A DNA stretch of 29,355 bases, from the NCBI GenBank assembly GCA_964481445.1, contig CAYZTQ010000015.1, positions 1 to 29,355 of the forward strand, in the 5' to 3' direction. Under the pieces are notes generated by a model. That model saw nothing but the letters and a program-made list of their open reading frames with translations. It did not search any database and was not told the DNA's origin. Made by a program: the position numbers and the translations under genes. This stretch comes from UBA1038 sp964481445 (GTDB lineage: Bacteria; Bacillota; Clostridia; Christensenellales; Aristaeellaceae). Below are positions 15,669 through 23,494 of the stretch, in pieces (within the stretch, counting starts at the first letter, position 1; every line of letters starts with the position of its first letter).

Positions 15669-16847
15669 ATGAGAAGGCTTTTTACTTCGGAATCAGTGAC
15701 TGAAGGACACCCGGACAAAGTGTGCGATCAGATATCCGACGCTATTTTGGATTCTATTCTGGAAAAGGATCCAAAGGCGCGCGTCGCCTGCGAAACCACG
15801 GCGACCACCGGTATGGTATTCGTCATGGGAGAAATCACAACCGATACCTATGTGTCGATTCCGGACGTAGTTCGCAGCGTTTTGCTTGATATCGGCTACA
15901 ACAGTTCCAAGGTTGGGTTCGACGGCAACACCTGCTCGGTACTGACCGCTGTGCACGAACAATCGCCCGATATTTCCGCGGGCGTCAGCCAGGCGATCGA
16001 GACGAGGGACAACCAGGGAGTAAAACAGGAGACGGGGGCCGGCGATCAGGGATTGATGTTCGGCTATGCCTGCACCGAAACGGAAGAGCTGATGCCGATG
16101 GCCATTGCTCTTGCTCATCGGCTGACCCGCAGGATGACCGAAGTGCGTAAATCCGGTCTCTGCCCCTGGATGCGGCCGGACGGAAAATCACAGGTGACTG
16201 TGGTTTATGAAGATGGAAAACCCGTCTGTATTGATAATGTGGTTATCTCTACCCAGCATGATGAGCGCGTGAGCCAGGCGGAAATCCGCGAAGCCATGAT
16301 TGAGCATGTGATTCAGTCGGTGATTCCCGCCCATCTTCTGACCGACAAAACCAGGTACCTGGTCAACCCGAGCGGGCGGTTTGTCGTGGGCGGACCCGTT
16401 GGTGACAGCGGACTGACGGGGCGAAAAATCATTGTGGATACCTATGGCGGCTATGCGCCCCACGGCGGCGGCTGCTTCAGCGGCAAGGATCCCACCAAGG
16501 TGGATCGGTCTGCGAGCTATATGGCACGTTATATCGCAAAGAACGTCGTGGCTGCCGGCCTTGCCGAGCGGTGCCAGGTTGCTCTGGCCTACGCTATCGG
16601 CGTGGCGCACCCTGTCAGCTTTACAGTGGATACCTATGGCACTGGCAGAGTGAGCGACACGGAAATCGAGGAGGCGGTCAAGAGCCTTGTCAGTATGACG
16701 CCGGACAGCATTATTTCCCGTCTGAATCTTCGCAGACCCATTTACCGGCAGACGGCCAGCTACGGTCACTTTGGCCGCCTGGATCTCGATCTGCCGTGGG
16801 AAAAGACCGATTTGGCGGAGCCGCTCAAAAAGCTGTTTGCCAAATAA
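15669..16847 (+). CDS. metK: S-adenosylmethionine synthetase
   Basis: MetK makes SAM from methionine and ATP, releasing phosphate and pyrophosphate. At 392 residues it is full length. Visible motifs are SESVTEGHPDKVCDQISDAILD near the N-terminus, the nucleotide-binding GAGDQGLMFGYA, the phosphate loop GGGCFSGKDPTKVDRSASY and the later AYAIGVAHPVS. The AGGAGG site is 5 bases before the ATG. It is a single-gene transcript controlled by the S-box upstream and ended by the hairpin at 16861-16901. Confidence 0.98.
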   Translation: MRRLFTSESVTEGHPDKVCDQISDAILDSILEKDPKARVACETTATTGMVFVMGEITTDTYVSIPDVVRSVLLDIGYNSSKVGFDGNTCSVLTAVHEQSPDISAGVSQAIETRDNQGVKQETGAGDQGLMFGYACTETEELMPMAIALAHRLTRRMTEVRKSGLCPWMRPDGKSQVTVVYEDGKPVCIDNVVISTQHDERVSQAEIREAMIEHVIQSVIPAHLLTDKTRYLVNPSGRFVVGGPVGDSGLTGRKIIVDTYGGYAPHGGGCFSGKDPTKVDRSASYMARYIAKNVVAAGLAERCQVALAYAIGVAHPVSFTVDTYGTGRVSDTEIEEAVKSLVSMTPDSIISRLNLRRPIYRQTASYGHFGRLDLDLPWEKTDLAEPLKKLFAK

Positions 16848-16860
16848 GCGCTCAATACGC

Positions 16861-16901
16861 AAAAGGACGCGGAAGATCAGCAATGATTCCGCGTCCTTTT
16901 T
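16861..16901. terminator. Bidirectional terminator between metK and livF
   Basis: A perfect 14-bp stem, AAAAGGACGCGGAA (16861-16874) with TTCCGCGTCCTTTT (16887-16900), and loop GATCAGCAATGA. The run of Ts on the + strand and of As at the start make it work in both directions for the convergent metK and liv transcripts. Confidence 0.92.
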
Positions 16902-16920
16902 GCTGCGCTGGGAAAGATCG

Positions 16921-17625
16921 TCAGGAACCTAAGTAGGCTTTCTTGACATCTTCATCCTTCAACAGTTCGGCGGCCGGCCCCTGTTTGACGATATGCCCGG
17001 TTTCCAGCACATAGCCGCGATTTGCGATAGAGAGCGCCATATGGGCGTTCTGCTCGACCAGAAGGACTGTAACGCCTTCTTTGTTGATTTCGCGGGTGAT
17101 GGAGAATATCTCCTGCACAAGCAAAGGGGAAAGGCCCATTGAAGGCTCATCCATCATCAGCAGCTTCGGTTTTGACATCAGAGCGCGGCCCATAGCCAGC
17201 ATCTGCTGCTCGCCGCCTGAAAGCGTTCCGGCGGCCTGCCTGCGCCGCTCCTTCAAACGCGGAAAATGCTCAAACACTTTTTCGAGGGTTCGCTCCTGAT
17301 CCACTTTGTCGCGGTTGGTGAAGGCGCCCATATCGAGATTTTCCATCACGCTCATCCGAGAAAAAACCCTCCGCCCTTCGGGAACATGCACCAGACCCAT
17401 CGAAACCAGAAGATGCGGGGCAATCTTCGTGATCGACTGCCCGGAAAAACTGACATCTCCGTTTTTATAAGGAAGAAGTCCGGAAATGGCGTGCAAAATC
17501 GATGTTTTGCCGGCGCCGTTGGCGCCAATCAGGGTGACGATTTCTCCCTGATTCACCTGAAAACAAATGTCATGCAGTGCGTGAATCGCGCCATAGTACA
17601 GGTCAAGATGTTCAACCTTCAGCAT
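16921..17625 (-). CDS. livF: Branched-chain amino acid ABC transporter ATP-binding protein LivF
   Basis: This is the 234-residue second ATPase of a HAAT (Liv) importer. Walker A is GANGAGKT, the signature is LSGGEQQM, Walker B is LLMMDEPSMGLSP, and the switch histidine lies in EQNAHMAL. The start is ATG 17625 with AAGGAGG 8 bases upstream, overlapping the end of the livM::livG fusion by 14 bases; the frame extension to 17676 lies inside that gene. It is the last gene of the livJ–livH–livMG–livF operon. Substrate assignment rests on family membership: leucine, isoleucine and valine are usual, but related systems carry other amino acids or amides. Confidence 0.95.
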   Translation of the reverse strand: MLKVEHLDLYYGAIHALHDICFQVNQGEIVTLIGANGAGKTSILHAISGLLPYKNGDVSFSGQSITKIAPHLLVSMGLVHVPEGRRVFSRMSVMENLDMGAFTNRDKVDQERTLEKVFEHFPRLKERRRQAAGTLSGGEQQMLAMGRALMSKPKLLMMDEPSMGLSPLLVQEIFSITREINKEGVTVLLVEQNAHMALSIANRGYVLETGHIVKQGPAAELLKDEDVKKAYLGS

Positions 17626-19477
17626 GCTGCACGCCTCCTTCTCCGCTGTTGTCTGAAGATCCCAGGTAAGCGGCAATCACTTCCGGATTCTGCCCGATTT
17701 GCGAGGGCGTGCCTTCGGCAATAATCCGTCCGTAGTTGAGCACATAGATTCGCTCGCAGATGCCCATGACCAGCTTCATGTCGTGCTCAATCAGCAGGAT
17801 GGCGACAGAGAAACGGTTGCGGATAATCTTGATGGTGTCCATCAGCTCGGCGGTTTCAATCGGATTCATACCGGCAGCCGGCTCATCCAGCAGCAGAACC
17901 TTGGGGTTGCAGGCGAGGGCCCGGCAGATCTCGAGCTTGCGCTGCTGACCGTAGGGCAGGCTGTCAGCCTGTGAATTGGCCACGTCTTCCATATCAAATA
18001 CACGCAGCAGCTCTCTGGCGCGAATGTCGATGCCCATTTCTTCCGTTTGATAGGCGGAGCCGCGCACAATGCCGGAAACGGGGGAATACTGCATCCTGGT
18101 ATGGAAGGCGACTTTGATGTTCTCAAGCACCGTCATGGATTTAAAAAGGCGGATGTTTTGAAAGGTTCTAGCGATGCCGTTTTTGGTGATGTCATGCGTG
18201 GACATACCGTTGATTGATTTATTCAGCAGCACTACATTGCCGTCCGTCGGCGCATAGACACCGGTCAGAATGTTGAAAACCGTTGTTTTACCGGCGCCGT
18301 TGGGGCCGATCAGGCCAACGATTTCGTTGTTCTTCAGGTGAAGATTGATGCCTTCCGCGGCAACCAGACCGCCGAAACGGATGCCGAGGTTTTTGGTTTC
18401 CAGCACGACGGAATCTTCCCACACGTCATAGTGCGGCGTATAGGGCATCTTGGCCTGACGCTTTTTCAGGCCAAGTGTGTTTTTGAGCCACCGTCCGGCG
18501 TTTTCCCATACCTGAATCAGAGAAAACTCTTTGGTGCCCATCAGGCCGACAGGGCGGAAAAGCATCATGAGGATCAGCATTGTGGAGTAGATGACCAGGC
18601 GCCATTCGGAAAAGCCGCGCAGAAACTCCGGCAAAGCGACCAGAACGGCGGTCGAAATGATGGAGCCCGTAATGGACCCCATGCCGCCCAGCACCACCAT
18701 GACAAGATACTCAATGGATTTGTTGAAGCCGAAGGTCTTCGCGCTGAGCATACCGATCTGATGGGCGTAAAGGCCGCCGGCCACGCCGGCAAAGAAGGCG
18801 GCCAGCGTGAAGGCGAACAGCTTGTAATAGGTGGTGGGGATGCCGGTCGCTTCGGCCGCCACTTCATTCTCACGGATGGAAATAATGGCGCGCCCATGGC
18901 GCGAGCGACCCAGCGTATAGATGCTGGCGATAATCACCACCATCACCCAGAAAACGATGGAGAACTGAATAGCGCTTGAAACCTTTGTATCGCTTGAAAA
19001 AGCGCGTGACATGCGCGTGATGCGGGAAAGCCCGCCCGCGCCGCCTGTAAAGCTGAGATTTTCTATGACAACACGGATGATCTCTCCAAAACCGAGGGTA
19101 ATGATAGCCAGGTAATCACCCTTCAAGCGCAGGGCGGGCATGCCAATCACAAGCCCGAAAAGGGCGGAAACCAGGCCGCCCGCAAGCAGGCCAATTGGCA
19201 GGCTGAGAACAAAATTTGTGCCGCTCAGAGATTTGGTAATCAGGGCAGCGGTATACGCGCCGATGGACATAAAGCCGGCATGGCCGAGAGCAAGCTGCCC
19301 CAACAGGCCGGTCGTCAGGTTCAGGCTGACCACCATGATAATGGCAATGCCGATGGTAATGAGAATGCCGGAAAGATAACTGTTGAGTGTGCCGGTGGAA
19401 ATGAGCAGGGAGAGAACGACATAAATCAGAACAAGCGCGGTGATATTCAGGGTATAACTCTTTACTTTTCTGTTCAT
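17612..19477 (-). CDS. LivM–LivG fusion: permease and ATPase of the Liv importer
   Basis: A single 621-residue frame contains an entire LivM permease (residues ~1-325, multiple membrane helices; GLLGQLALGHAGFMSIGAYT, LRLKGDYLAIITLGFGEIIR, LGGMGSITGSI) and then a LivG ATPase (~355-621). The ATPase has Walker A GPNGAGKT (391-398), a Q-loop in TFQNIRLF, signature LPYGQQRK (507-514), Walker B LLLDEP (528-533) and a switch histidine in IEHDMKL. The charged linker ~325-355 has no frameshift signs. In the best studied Liv systems LivM and LivG are separate chains. The start is ATG 19477, one base after the livH stop, with AAGG upstream. It would pair with LivH (membrane) and LivF (ATPase). Confidence 0.94.
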   Translation of the reverse strand: MNRKVKSYTLNITALVLIYVVLSLLISTGTLNSYLSGILITIGIAIIMVVSLNLTTGLLGQLALGHAGFMSIGAYTAALITKSLSGTNFVLSLPIGLLAGGLVSALFGLVIGMPALRLKGDYLAIITLGFGEIIRVVIENLSFTGGAGGLSRITRMSRAFSSDTKVSSAIQFSIVFWVMVVIIASIYTLGRSRHGRAIISIRENEVAAEATGIPTTYYKLFAFTLAAFFAGVAGGLYAHQIGMLSAKTFGFNKSIEYLVMVVLGGMGSITGSIISTAVLVALPEFLRGFSEWRLVIYSTMLILMMLFRPVGLMGTKEFSLIQVWENAGRWLKNTLGLKKRQAKMPYTPHYDVWEDSVVLETKNLGIRFGGLVAAEGINLHLKNNEIVGLIGPNGAGKTTVFNILTGVYAPTDGNVVLLNKSINGMSTHDITKNGIARTFQNIRLFKSMTVLENIKVAFHTRMQYSPVSGIVRGSAYQTEEMGIDIRARELLRVFDMEDVANSQADSLPYGQQRKLEICRALACNPKVLLLDEPAAGMNPIETAELMDTIKIIRNRFSVAILLIEHDMKLVMGICERIYVLNYGRIIAEGTPSQIGQNPEVIAAYLGSSDNSGEGGVQHAEG

Positions 19478-19480
19478 GCA

Positions 19481-20359
19481 TTACACCTTCTCTCTTGTTC
19501 CGCGGCCAAGCAAACCGGAGGGTTTAAAAAGCAGCACGATGATCAGAATACCATATACAACGGCGTCGCTGAGCTGCGAGGAAATATAAGCTTTCGTGAG
19601 GCTTTCGGCAAGGCCCATAATCAGACCGCCCAGCATGGCCCCCGGAATGATCCCGATGCCGCCAAGCACGGCCGCGATGAAGGCTTTGAGCCCCGGCAGG
19701 GCGCCGAGCGTAGGGGAGACGCTGGGGTAGGCAAGCCCATACAGAAGCGAACCGATGCCGGCCAGCGCGCAACCGATGGCGAAGGTGAGCGAGATTGTGT
19801 TGTTTACATTGATGCCCATCAGCTGGGCGGCATCAAAATCTTCCGAAACCGCGCGCATGGACTTACCGGCGCGGGAGGTAGACACGAAGGTCTGCAGAAT
19901 AATCATCAGCGTAGCCGAGACCAAAATGGTCAGCGTAGTGGTGGAGCCGATGCTGAGGGCGCCGATCTGTAAAGCGGGAAGCTTCAGGCTGATGGGATAG
20001 GGCTTGGGGGTGGGGGTGAAAACAAGCAGCGCGATGTTTTGAAGCAGCATGCTGACGCCGATGGCCGTGATCAGTGAGGAGATCCTGGGGGAGCAGCGAA
20101 GCGGCTTATAGGCGATCCTCTCAATCAGCACGCCAAAAACAACGCAGACAAGCAGCACCAGCAAAATGACCACTGGAATGGGCAGATTGAGCATGGTGAC
20201 CAGTACAACGGCCGTATAGGCGCCAATCATTAAAATATCACCGTGCGCAAAATTGATCAGGCGCACGATGCCGTAAACCATGGTGTAACCAAGTGCAATC
20301 AGCGCATAGATCGCGCCGACATGAAGGCCGTTGATCAGCTGGTTCAAAAACAAAATCAC
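19481..20359 (-). CDS. livH: Branched-chain amino acid ABC transporter permease LivH
   Basis: The 292-residue polytopic membrane protein has the LivH opening LINGLHVGAIYALIALGYTMVYGIVRLINFAHGD (key motifs GAIYALIALGYTMVYG and NFAHGD) and, later, the EAA-like region GLKAFIAAVLGGIGIIPGA. The start is a GTG at 20359 with GGAGG about 11 bases upstream. It is separated from livJ by 77 bases that hold a strong hairpin. It forms the membrane channel with the LivM half of the downstream fusion. Confidence 0.95.
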   Translation of the reverse strand: MILFLNQLINGLHVGAIYALIALGYTMVYGIVRLINFAHGDILMIGAYTAVVLVTMLNLPIPVVILLVLLVCVVFGVLIERIAYKPLRCSPRISSLITAIGVSMLLQNIALLVFTPTPKPYPISLKLPALQIGALSIGSTTTLTILVSATLMIILQTFVSTSRAGKSMRAVSEDFDAAQLMGINVNNTISLTFAIGCALAGIGSLLYGLAYPSVSPTLGALPGLKAFIAAVLGGIGIIPGAMLGGLIMGLAESLTKAYISSQLSDAVVYGILIIVLLFKPSGLLGRGTREKV

Positions 20360-20394
20360 TGAATTGTTAACCTCCGTCCCTCAAAGATAGTGAG

Positions 20395-20421
20395 AAGGGG
20401 GAGGAATAATTCCTCCCCCTT
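20395..20421 (-). terminator. Attenuating hairpin between livJ and livH
   Basis: A perfect 12-bp stem (AAGGGGGAGGAA pairing with TTCCTCCCCCTT) with a three-base loop and no long T run. A hairpin with a weak U-tract after a binding-protein gene usually protects the upstream mRNA and lets only part of transcription continue, so more LivJ is made than channel. Confidence 0.65.
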
Positions 20422-20436
20422 ACAGATCGATTTCAA

Positions 20437-21570
20437 TCAGGGGTTCTGCATTTTCACGAAGACCTTGTTGCCCTGCTCGTCGAAAGTCATCATGAAGGCG
20501 CTCTTGATGGGGTCGTTGTGGTCATCAAAGGTGATCCTTCCACTCACAGCGTCCACGTTCGTCGCGCGGATGGCGGCGACCACATCGGCGTATTCGCTGG
20601 AGCCCTGCCTGAACGCTTCGGTCAGCACCAGCGCGGCGTCATAACCCGTTGCTGAGAAGGAAACGGAAGGTTCTTCACCGTAGGCAGCTTTGAAAGCCTC
20701 CACAAAGTTTTTGGCCATTTCACTGTCAGCCTGCGTGGAGAAGTGATCCGAATAGGTCATATTCTTCAGCAGCGCCTTGTCGGCAATCGCGTCAACAATA
20801 TCCGAGATGCCGTCCGCGCCGAGGAAACGTACCTCCAGGCCGATTTCTGCCGCCTGCGTCAGAATCAGCGAAGCTTCAGCGCCGTAATAGGGCAGGAACA
20901 CAACCTCGGGAGCGGCGTTCTTGATGTTGGTCAGCTGCGTTTTGAAATCGACATCGCCGTAAGCGGCCGACTCGGTTGCGACAACCTGAAGCGCGAGGGT
21001 TTCCGCTTCCTTCATAAAGGCTTCATAGAGCCCCTTTGAATACTCGTTGCCGTTGTCATACATGACCGCGACCTTTGAAAGGCCTTCATCCTTGATATAG
21101 CGTGCCAGCTGCACTGCCTGGAAGGGATCCAGGAAACAGGTGCGGAATACGCTGGGGCGGTCGGTTGTGATATCATAGGCGGTGGAAGAGGGCGTAATCA
21201 TCGGGATGCCGATATCGGCCGCGTACTCTGCCACGGCTTTGGTCACACCGGTCAGCACCGCGCCGAGAATCGCCTGCACGCCGTCGTTCTGCACCAGCTT
21301 CTCAAAAGCCAGAACGCCGTCGTTGGCCTCGCCGCGGTCATCTTCCCAAACGACTTCAACCTTCTTGCCGTTGACGCCGCCCTGCTCGTTCAGCTGGGAG
21401 ATGTAGAGATCGACGCCTTTTTTGACTGCTTGACCGTAGAGAGCGTAGGGGCCGGACAGGGTGGCGATGCCACCGATCTTAATGATATCTTCCGCGACCG
21501 CTGTAGGTGCAATCATACCGATACCAAAAACGAGAACCAAGATGATGGATAACCAGGTACGTTTTTTCAT
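20437..21570 (-). CDS. livJ: Branched-chain amino acid ABC transporter substrate-binding protein
   Basis: The 377-residue extracytoplasmic binding protein has a signal peptide (KKRTWLSIILVLVFGIGMIAPTAVA) without a lipobox cysteine, so unlike most Gram-positive binding proteins it has no visible lipid anchor. The mature part is a Leu/Ile/Val-binding-protein fold: IKIGGIATLSGPYALYGQAV, GVNGKKVEVVWEDDRG, GIPMITPSSTAYDI, KVAVMYDNGNEYSKGL and GYDAALVL. A strong AAGGAGG site precedes ATG 21570. It leads the liv operon. Confidence 0.94.
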   Translation of the reverse strand: MKKRTWLSIILVLVFGIGMIAPTAVAEDIIKIGGIATLSGPYALYGQAVKKGVDLYISQLNEQGGVNGKKVEVVWEDDRGEANDGVLAFEKLVQNDGVQAILGAVLTGVTKAVAEYAADIGIPMITPSSTAYDITTDRPSVFRTCFLDPFQAVQLARYIKDEGLSKVAVMYDNGNEYSKGLYEAFMKEAETLALQVVATESAAYGDVDFKTQLTNIKNAAPEVVFLPYYGAEASLILTQAAEIGLEVRFLGADGISDIVDAIADKALLKNMTYSDHFSTQADSEMAKNFVEAFKAAYGEEPSVSFSATGYDAALVLTEAFRQGSSEYADVVAAIRATNVDAVSGRITFDDHNDPIKSAFMMTFDEQGNKVFVKMQNP

Positions 21571-21614
21571 GACATCTGCCTCCTTTGTTCCGTAGTTTTT
21601 CCACGGTTGACGGT

Positions 21615-21643
21615 ATCATACATAATGAGGCATGAATATGCAA
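21615..21643 (-). promoter_or_regulatory. Promoter of the liv operon
   Basis: On the minus strand, TTGCAT (21643-21638), 17 bases, then TATGAT (21620-21615). The -35 box overlaps one of the TGCAATA motifs described for 21639-21710. Confidence 0.65.
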
Positions 21644-21710
21644 TAGTGAGATTGTACCTGTTATGTATTGCATTTCGAGAAATTTGCAGTAATGTGCAAT
21701 ATTGTATTGC
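21639..21710. repeat. Cluster of TGCAATA/TATTGCA motifs in the livJ–rluA intergenic region
   Basis: TGCAATA occurs at 21639-21645 and 21695-21701, TATTGCA at 21666-21672 and TATTGC at 21705-21710. The last two + strand copies form the inverted repeat GCAATA-TTG-TATTGC (21696-21710), abutting the TTGACA of the + strand promoter. The first copy overlaps the livJ -35. Candidate operator; the protein is unknown. Confidence 0.45.
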
Positions 21711-21740
21711 TTGACATGGATATTTCTACCATGCTATGGT
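21711..21740 (+). promoter_or_regulatory. Promoter of the pseudouridine synthase gene
   Basis: A perfect TTGACA (21711-21716), 18 bases, then TATGGT (21735-21740). The inverted repeat GCAATA-TTG-TATTGC ends at the base before the -35. Confidence 0.6.
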
Positions 21741-21782
21741 CTTGCAGGATTGGCAGGATGACTTGCAGAGAAAGAGGCAGTT

Positions 21783-22622
21783 TTGAACCGCTTTGAAAGG
21801 GTGGCCGAAGCAGGGGACGATGGCAAAACGCTGCTGTCTTTTTTGCGTGGCCGCTTTCCGCTGGCGGCAGACCATGAGCTCAGAGCGTCTCTCAAAAGCA
21901 GGGATATCCGGGTAAACGAGATAAAAACAGGCGAGAATATCCTTTTGCGCGCGGGAGACAGGGTTGTATGGTATACAAAATGGACTGCTCCTGAGCTGCC
22001 GGTCGCGTTTGAAGATGAGAATATCCTCGTCATCAATAAGCCGGCGGGCATCTGCAGCGACCGGCAGGAAGACGGCGCCTTCAGCGTGGAGGAATGGGGA
22101 AGAGAGCGCGGGGCAGAGATTGTTCACCGGCTGGATCAGCAGACCTCCGGGCTTCTGATGCTGGCAAAGAATCAAAAGGTCAAAGAAGCGCTGGAAGAGG
22201 CCCTGAGGCTTCATCAAATTGAGAAAACCTATCATTGCGTTGTGGCCGGAGTACCGCCGCGAAACCATGCTGTTCTGCATGCCTATCTGTACAAAGACGC
22301 TTTACTTGCAAAGGTAAGTGTATCCATGAAGCCCGGTCCGTTTGCCAAAGAGATTGTGACGGAGTATGATATTGAGGAGGTAAGAGGCGACTGTTCTCTT
22401 CTTCGCGTCACCCTGCACACAGGACGAACACATCAAATTCGTGCGCATCTGGCTTTTATTGGCTTTCCTCTGCTTGGGGATTATAAATACGGTTCCCGCG
22501 AGAGGAACCGACTTCACCGCGCCAGGCGTTTGATGCTTTGTTCAACCGGTCTTAAGTTTCTCACGGAAGGAGAACTTTCGTATCTGAAGGGGAGAAGCGT
22601 TGAAATACCGTGCCCTTTTTAG
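21783..22622 (+). CDS. RluA-family pseudouridine synthase
   Basis: The 279-residue enzyme isomerises specific uridines in rRNA or tRNA to pseudouridine. The N-terminal ~75 residues resemble an S4-type RNA-binding part (LRASLKSRDIRVNE). The catalytic domain starts near residue 77 (VAFEDENILVINKPAGI), with the active-site motif HRLDQQTSGLLML, where the Asp is the nucleophile, and GRTHQIRAHLAFIGFPLLGD. RluC, RluD and RluA cannot be distinguished from sequence alone. The start is TTG 21783 with an AGAGGCAG site 6 bases upstream. It precedes a HAD phosphatase gene by 29 bases. Confidence 0.92.
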   Translation: MNRFERVAEAGDDGKTLLSFLRGRFPLAADHELRASLKSRDIRVNEIKTGENILLRAGDRVVWYTKWTAPELPVAFEDENILVINKPAGICSDRQEDGAFSVEEWGRERGAEIVHRLDQQTSGLLMLAKNQKVKEALEEALRLHQIEKTYHCVVAGVPPRNHAVLHAYLYKDALLAKVSVSMKPGPFAKEIVTEYDIEEVRGDCSLLRVTLHTGRTHQIRAHLAFIGFPLLGDYKYGSRERNRLHRARRLMLCSTGLKFLTEGELSYLKGRSVEIPCPF

Positions 22623-22651
22623 CCTCATAAATCGTGATAGAGAGGGACAGC

Positions 22652-23494
22652 ATGCAGCCCGGCAAGATTCGGTTGATCAGCGTTGACCTGGACGGTACTT
22701 TTTTAAACGAACACGGAAAAATATCAAAAAATAATCTTGACGCGGTGCGGGCGGCGCAAGAAGCCGGCATCGTTTTTTCGGTGGCGACCGGACGCTTTTA
22801 TGAGAATGCCGCTATCGGCATGAAGGATAAGGGGCTGGATTGCCCCCTGATCAGCCTCAACGGCGGCAAAATCAGCCTGTCTCCTTTTGGCAAGGTCGTG
22901 GCTGAAAACAGAATGAGCAAAGAAAGCGCCATGGAGGCTTTCCGCATTCTGGAAGCGCAAAAGGCAGATTATTATGTGTTTGCCGATGCCTGCGTGGGCA
23001 TCCGTGGGTTTGAGGACAGGCATCACTCCCAGATCGAGTTCGGCGAAGAGCGCATGCTCCATGAAACGGGCACCCGCTACCTGTACGGAGCGGATGCCTG
23101 CGTCAGCCTGATAGAAAAGGGGATATACAAGTTTTATGTGCATGCCTATCAGGATATGGAAAAGCTGGCGGATGTGCGCTTCGCGCTGGAACACGGCATC
23201 ACGCAATCGGCGCTTACCCAGTCGGGCGCGAGCAACATTGAGATCATGCCCCTGAACATTGATAAAGGAAGCGGCGTTGCGCAGCTGGCTGAGCATCTGG
23301 GCATCGGTCTTGATGAGGTCATGGCGATTGGGGATCAGGATAACGATCTGCCCATGATACGCCGGGTTGGCTGGGGCGTTGCCATGGGGAACGCAACCGA
23401 TGAAGTCAAACAGCAGGCAAGGCTGGTAACGCTCAGCAATGCTGAGGATGGCGTAGCGCACGCAATCCGGCGCTATGCGTTATTCCAAGAATAG
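22652..23494 (+). CDS. Cof-type HAD-superfamily phosphatase
   Basis: The 280-residue hydrolase has HAD motif I SVDLDGTFLNE (Asp12, Asp14), motif II SVATGR, the Lys region NIDKGSGVAQL and motif IV AIGDQDNDLPMIRR, then the usual AMGNATDEVK. The long cap between residues ~85 and 190 marks it as the Cof/YbiV (type IIB) class. Members dephosphorylate sugar phosphates, FMN or other small phosphates; the substrate is unpredictable. I chose ATG 22652 because GAGGG precedes it; the frame also opens at a GTG at 22634. Its 3' end overlaps the convergent yigZ gene by 22 bases, and its terminator lies within yigZ. Confidence 0.92.
   Translation: MQPGKIRLISVDLDGTFLNEHGKISKNNLDAVRAAQEAGIVFSVATGRFYENAAIGMKDKGLDCPLISLNGGKISLSPFGKVVAENRMSKESAMEAFRILEAQKADYYVFADACVGIRGFEDRHHSQIEFGEERMLHETGTRYLYGADACVSLIEKGIYKFYVHAYQDMEKLADVRFALEHGITQSALTQSGASNIEIMPLNIDKGSGVAQLAEHLGIGLDEVMAIGDQDNDLPMIRRVGWGVAMGNATDEVKQQARLVTLSNAEDGVAHAIRRYALFQE

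Noticed and set aside
19280..19972. Open + strand frame across the livM/livH boundary
   Set aside because: It spans the antisense of two clear transporter genes, is rich in His/Gln/Asp, and has no homology I recognise.
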